Origin: Promicromonosporaceae bacterium | GTDB taxonomy: Bacteria; Actinomycetota; Actinomycetes; Actinomycetales; Cellulomonadaceae | DNA: 6,541 nucleotides | Assembly (NCBI GenBank): GCA_009780755.1 | Contig: WQZL01000144.1 | Span: forward strand, 1 to 6,541 | Reading direction: 5' to 3' | Shown: in pieces, positions 4,626 to 6,541 of the stretch | How positions within the stretch are numbered: the first letter of the stretch is position 1 | How the letters are laid out: every line of letters starts with the position of its first letter | Notes under the pieces: model-generated | Told to the model about the DNA's origin: nothing | Seen by the model: only the letters and a program-made list of their open reading frames with translations | Databases searched by the model: none | Translations under genes and position numbers: made by a program

Positions 4626-6541
4626 TTCTGGCCCCGGTGACGCGGTAGGCGTCGAATACCCCGTCTACCTTGCGGACGGCCGTAAGCACCTGCTGGAGAT
4701 GGGCCGGGTCGGCCATTTCGAAGGTGAACCGCGAGATCGCGATGCGATCCTCGTTGGTGTGCACATGAGCCGAGAGCATGTTTACGTGGTTATCGGAGAG
4801 TACGCGGGTAATGTCCGAGAGCAGGCGGGAGCGGTCCAAGCCCTCTACCTGCACTTGCACCAGGAATGACGTGGTGGAGCCGGTGGTCCAGGACACCTCG
4901 CACAGCCGCTCGGGCTGTTGGCGTAGCCCCTCGACGTTGGCGCAATCCGCCCGGTGCACCGAGACGCCCGAACCGCGGGTGATGAAGCCAATGATTTTGT
5001 CGCCCGGCACCGGGGTGCAGCACTTGGCCAGTTTCACCCACATGTCGGTCACACCCTTAACGGTGACGCCGGGGTCACCCCCGCGCGTACGCCGGGGGGT
5101 GGTGTGTACGCCGGGCACGGCGGCCTCGGCGGTGGTCTCCTCCGTGCCATCGGCCCCGCCCAGGTTTCGCACCAGCAGGTCTACAACGTGCTGCGCCGAG
5201 ACGTGGTTCTCCCCCACCGCCGCATACAGCGCCGAAACGTCGGCATACCGCAGCTCGTTGGCCAGACCCACCAGGGACTCCTGGGTGAGCAGCCGCTGGA
5301 TGGGCAGGTTCTGTTTGCGTAACGCCTTGGTGATTGCGTCGCGGCCTCGGTCGATGGCCTCCTCGCGTCGCTCCTTGGTGAACCAGGCGCGAATCTTGGT
5401 TCTCGCTCGCCCGGATTTCACAAAGTTCAGCCAGTCGCGCGATGGCCCGGCGTCCTGCGCCCGAGTGGTAAGAATCTCGACCACGTCACCGTTTTGCAGT
5501 TGGGAGTCCAGCGGCACCAGGCGACCGTTGACGCGGGCGCCCATCGTGCGGTGTCCCACCTCGGTGTGTACGGCATAGGCGAAGTCCACCGGGGTGGAGC
5601 CAGCGGGCAGGGCCATCACCTCGCCGCGGGGGGTGAACACGTAGACCTCGGCGCCACCGATCTCATAACGCAGCGAGTCCAGGAACTCGGAGGGGTCGGC
5701 GGTCTCCCGCTGCCAATCCACGAGCTGACGCAGCCAGGTCATGTCACCCGAACGTGGGTCAGGCTCCCCGCCACTAGAACGCCCGCCGCGAGCCATCTCC
5801 TTGTACTTCCAGTGTGCGGCGACGCCGTACTCGGCGCGGCGGTGCATGTCGTGGGTGCGAATCTGAATCTCGACCGGCTTACCGGCTGGCCCAACCACCG
5901 TCGTATGCAACGACTGGTACATGTTGAACTTCGGCATCGCGATGTAATCCTTGAACCGGCCCGGCACCGGGTTCCATCGCGCGTGCAGCGCCCCTAACGC
6001 CGCGTAGCAGTCGCGCACCGAATCAACCAGCACGCGGGTGCCCACCAGGTCATAGATGTCCGCAAAGTCGTGGCCGCGAACGATCATCTTCTGATAGATC
6101 GAGTAGTAGTGCTTGGGCCGCCCCGTCACCTCGGCCTTGATGCGCGCCTCACGCAGATCGATCAGAATCTGCGCCCGCACATCCGTTAGGTATGCCTCAC
6201 GAGCCGGGGCGCGCTCGGCCACCAGGTGCACGATTTCGTCATAGACCTTGGGATAGAGCGCCTGGAAGGAAAGGTCCTCTAGCTCCCACTTGATCGTGTT
6301 CATGCCCAGACGATGGGCCAGCGGGGCGTAGATCTCCAGGGTCTCGCGGGCCTTGCGTTCGGACGAGGCGGCTGGCACGTACTTCCAGGTGCGGGCGTTG
6401 TGCAGCCGGTCGGCCAGCTTGATTACCAGCACGCGGATGTCCTTGGCCATCGCCACGACCATCTTGCGGACGGTTTCGGCCTGCGCCTGGTCGCCGTACT
6501 TGACCTTATCTAGTTTGGTGACGCCATCGACCAGCAGGGCC
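4615..6541 (-). CDS. rel: Bifunctional (p)ppGpp synthetase/hydrolase Rel (RelA/SpoT homologue), N-terminus cut by window edge
   Basis: Cytosolic stringent-response enzyme that makes (p)ppGpp from GTP/GDP and ATP on starved ribosomes and degrades it. 641 residues are visible; roughly the first 100-150 (including the catalytic HDxxED) lie beyond the right edge. Reading from the edge, the frame is open before the first Met (6462) with LLVDGVTKLDKVKYGDQAQ, so that Met is internal. HD domain end: LADRLHN (visible 42-48), with the metal-binding Asp and substrate-binding Asn. Synthetase: about 138-246, with RFKD (5958-5947), the RXKD form typical of bifunctional enzymes rather than the EXDD of synthetase-only RelA, and MYQSLHTTV. 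TGS: about 298-357. A helical region follows, then the zinc-finger/CC domain with KCCTPVPGD and HRADC (about 493-536), and an ACT domain (about 558-634). All regulatory domains are intact. The stop overlaps the phosphoesterase start. Confidence 0.97.
   Translation of the reverse strand, partial: ALLVDGVTKLDKVKYGDQAQAETVRKMVVAMAKDIRVLVIKLADRLHNARTWKYVPAASSERKARETLEIYAPLAHRLGMNTIKWELEDLSFQALYPKVYDEIVHLVAERAPAREAYLTDVRAQILIDLREARIKAEVTGRPKHYYSIYQKMIVRGHDFADIYDLVGTRVLVDSVRDCYAALGALHARWNPVPGRFKDYIAMPKFNMYQSLHTTVVGPAGKPVEIQIRTHDMHRRAEYGVAAHWKYKEMARGGRSSGGEPDPRSGDMTWLRQLVDWQRETADPSEFLDSLRYEIGGAEVYVFTPRGEVMALPAGSTPVDFAYAVHTEVGHRTMGARVNGRLVPLDSQLQNGDVVEILTTRAQDAGPSRDWLNFVKSGRARTKIRAWFTKERREEAIDRGRDAITKALRKQNLPIQRLLTQESLVGLANELRYADVSALYAAVGENHVSAQHVVDLLVRNLGGADGTEETTAEAAVPGVHTTPRRTRGGDPGVTVKGVTDMWVKLAKCCTPVPGDKIIGFITRGSGVSVHRADCANVEGLRQQPERLCEVSWTTGSTTSFLVQVQVEGLDRSRLLSDITRVLSDNHVNMLSAHVHTNEDRIAISRFTFEMADPAHLQQVLTAVRKVDGVFDAYRVTGARSDI

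Noticed and set aside
4778..5578. Long open frame on the plus strand (266 codons) opposite rel
   Set aside because: It lies fully antisense to well-conserved synthetase, TGS and zinc-finger coding sequence, has Ser/Arg/Thr-rich composition typical of shadow frames in high-GC DNA, and resembles no family.
4615..6462. rel read as a complete 615-residue protein starting at the Met at 6462
   Set aside because: The frame stays open to the window edge and the 26 residues before that Met continue the conserved HD-domain sequence, so the gene is cut by the edge, not shortened.

Overview
The high G+C content, the GTG starts and the character of the proteins point to a chromosomal segment from an actinobacterium (Actinomycetota). 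The stringent-response protein in particular has the actinobacterial look. Genus cannot be set from this window; an Actinomycetales or Micrococcales-type organism is a reasonable guess. I see no rRNA, tRNA, CRISPR array, transposase, phage gene or obvious genomic island.

Layout, left to right. (1) Positions 1-1204, minus strand: the N-terminal 401 residues of an ABC-F ATPase that runs off the left edge. (2) Positions 1205-1309: a divergent intergenic region with three copies of an 11-bp motif, arranged so that two alternative hairpins or operator pairs are possible. (3) 1310-2308, plus strand: a CE7-type carbohydrate esterase, possibly translated from a leaderless mRNA. (4) 2322-2780, minus strand: a four-helix membrane protein of unknown function, convergent with the esterase. 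(5) 2781-2950: a second divergent intergenic region with a perfect 9-bp inverted repeat, a DnaA-box-like 9-mer and a small hairpin. (6) 2951-3514, plus strand: a protein resembling AbiEi-type antitoxin-like proteins of actinobacteria. Its last ten codons and stop lie inside a palindromic repeat. (7) 3482-3590: that repeat fills the convergent junction. (8) 3591-4625, minus strand: a metallophosphoesterase of the 'PDTQ' type. (9) 4615-6541, minus strand: a bifunctional RelA/SpoT homologue (Rel), cut by the right edge in its HD hydrolase domain.

The rel and metallophosphoesterase genes overlap by 11 bp and form an operon, which puts a phosphoesterase under the same control as the (p)ppGpp enzyme. 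The phosphoesterase has lost both histidines expected at metal site 1 of the classical fold. The remaining genes are not obviously one pathway. No clear new multi-gene system is visible. The points most worth a second look are the motif array between the ABC-F and esterase genes, the roughly 30-residue insert in the second ABC domain flanked by a perfect 10-bp inverted repeat, the repeat-derived C-terminus of the AbiEi-like protein, and the altered metal site of the Rel-coupled phosphoesterase.
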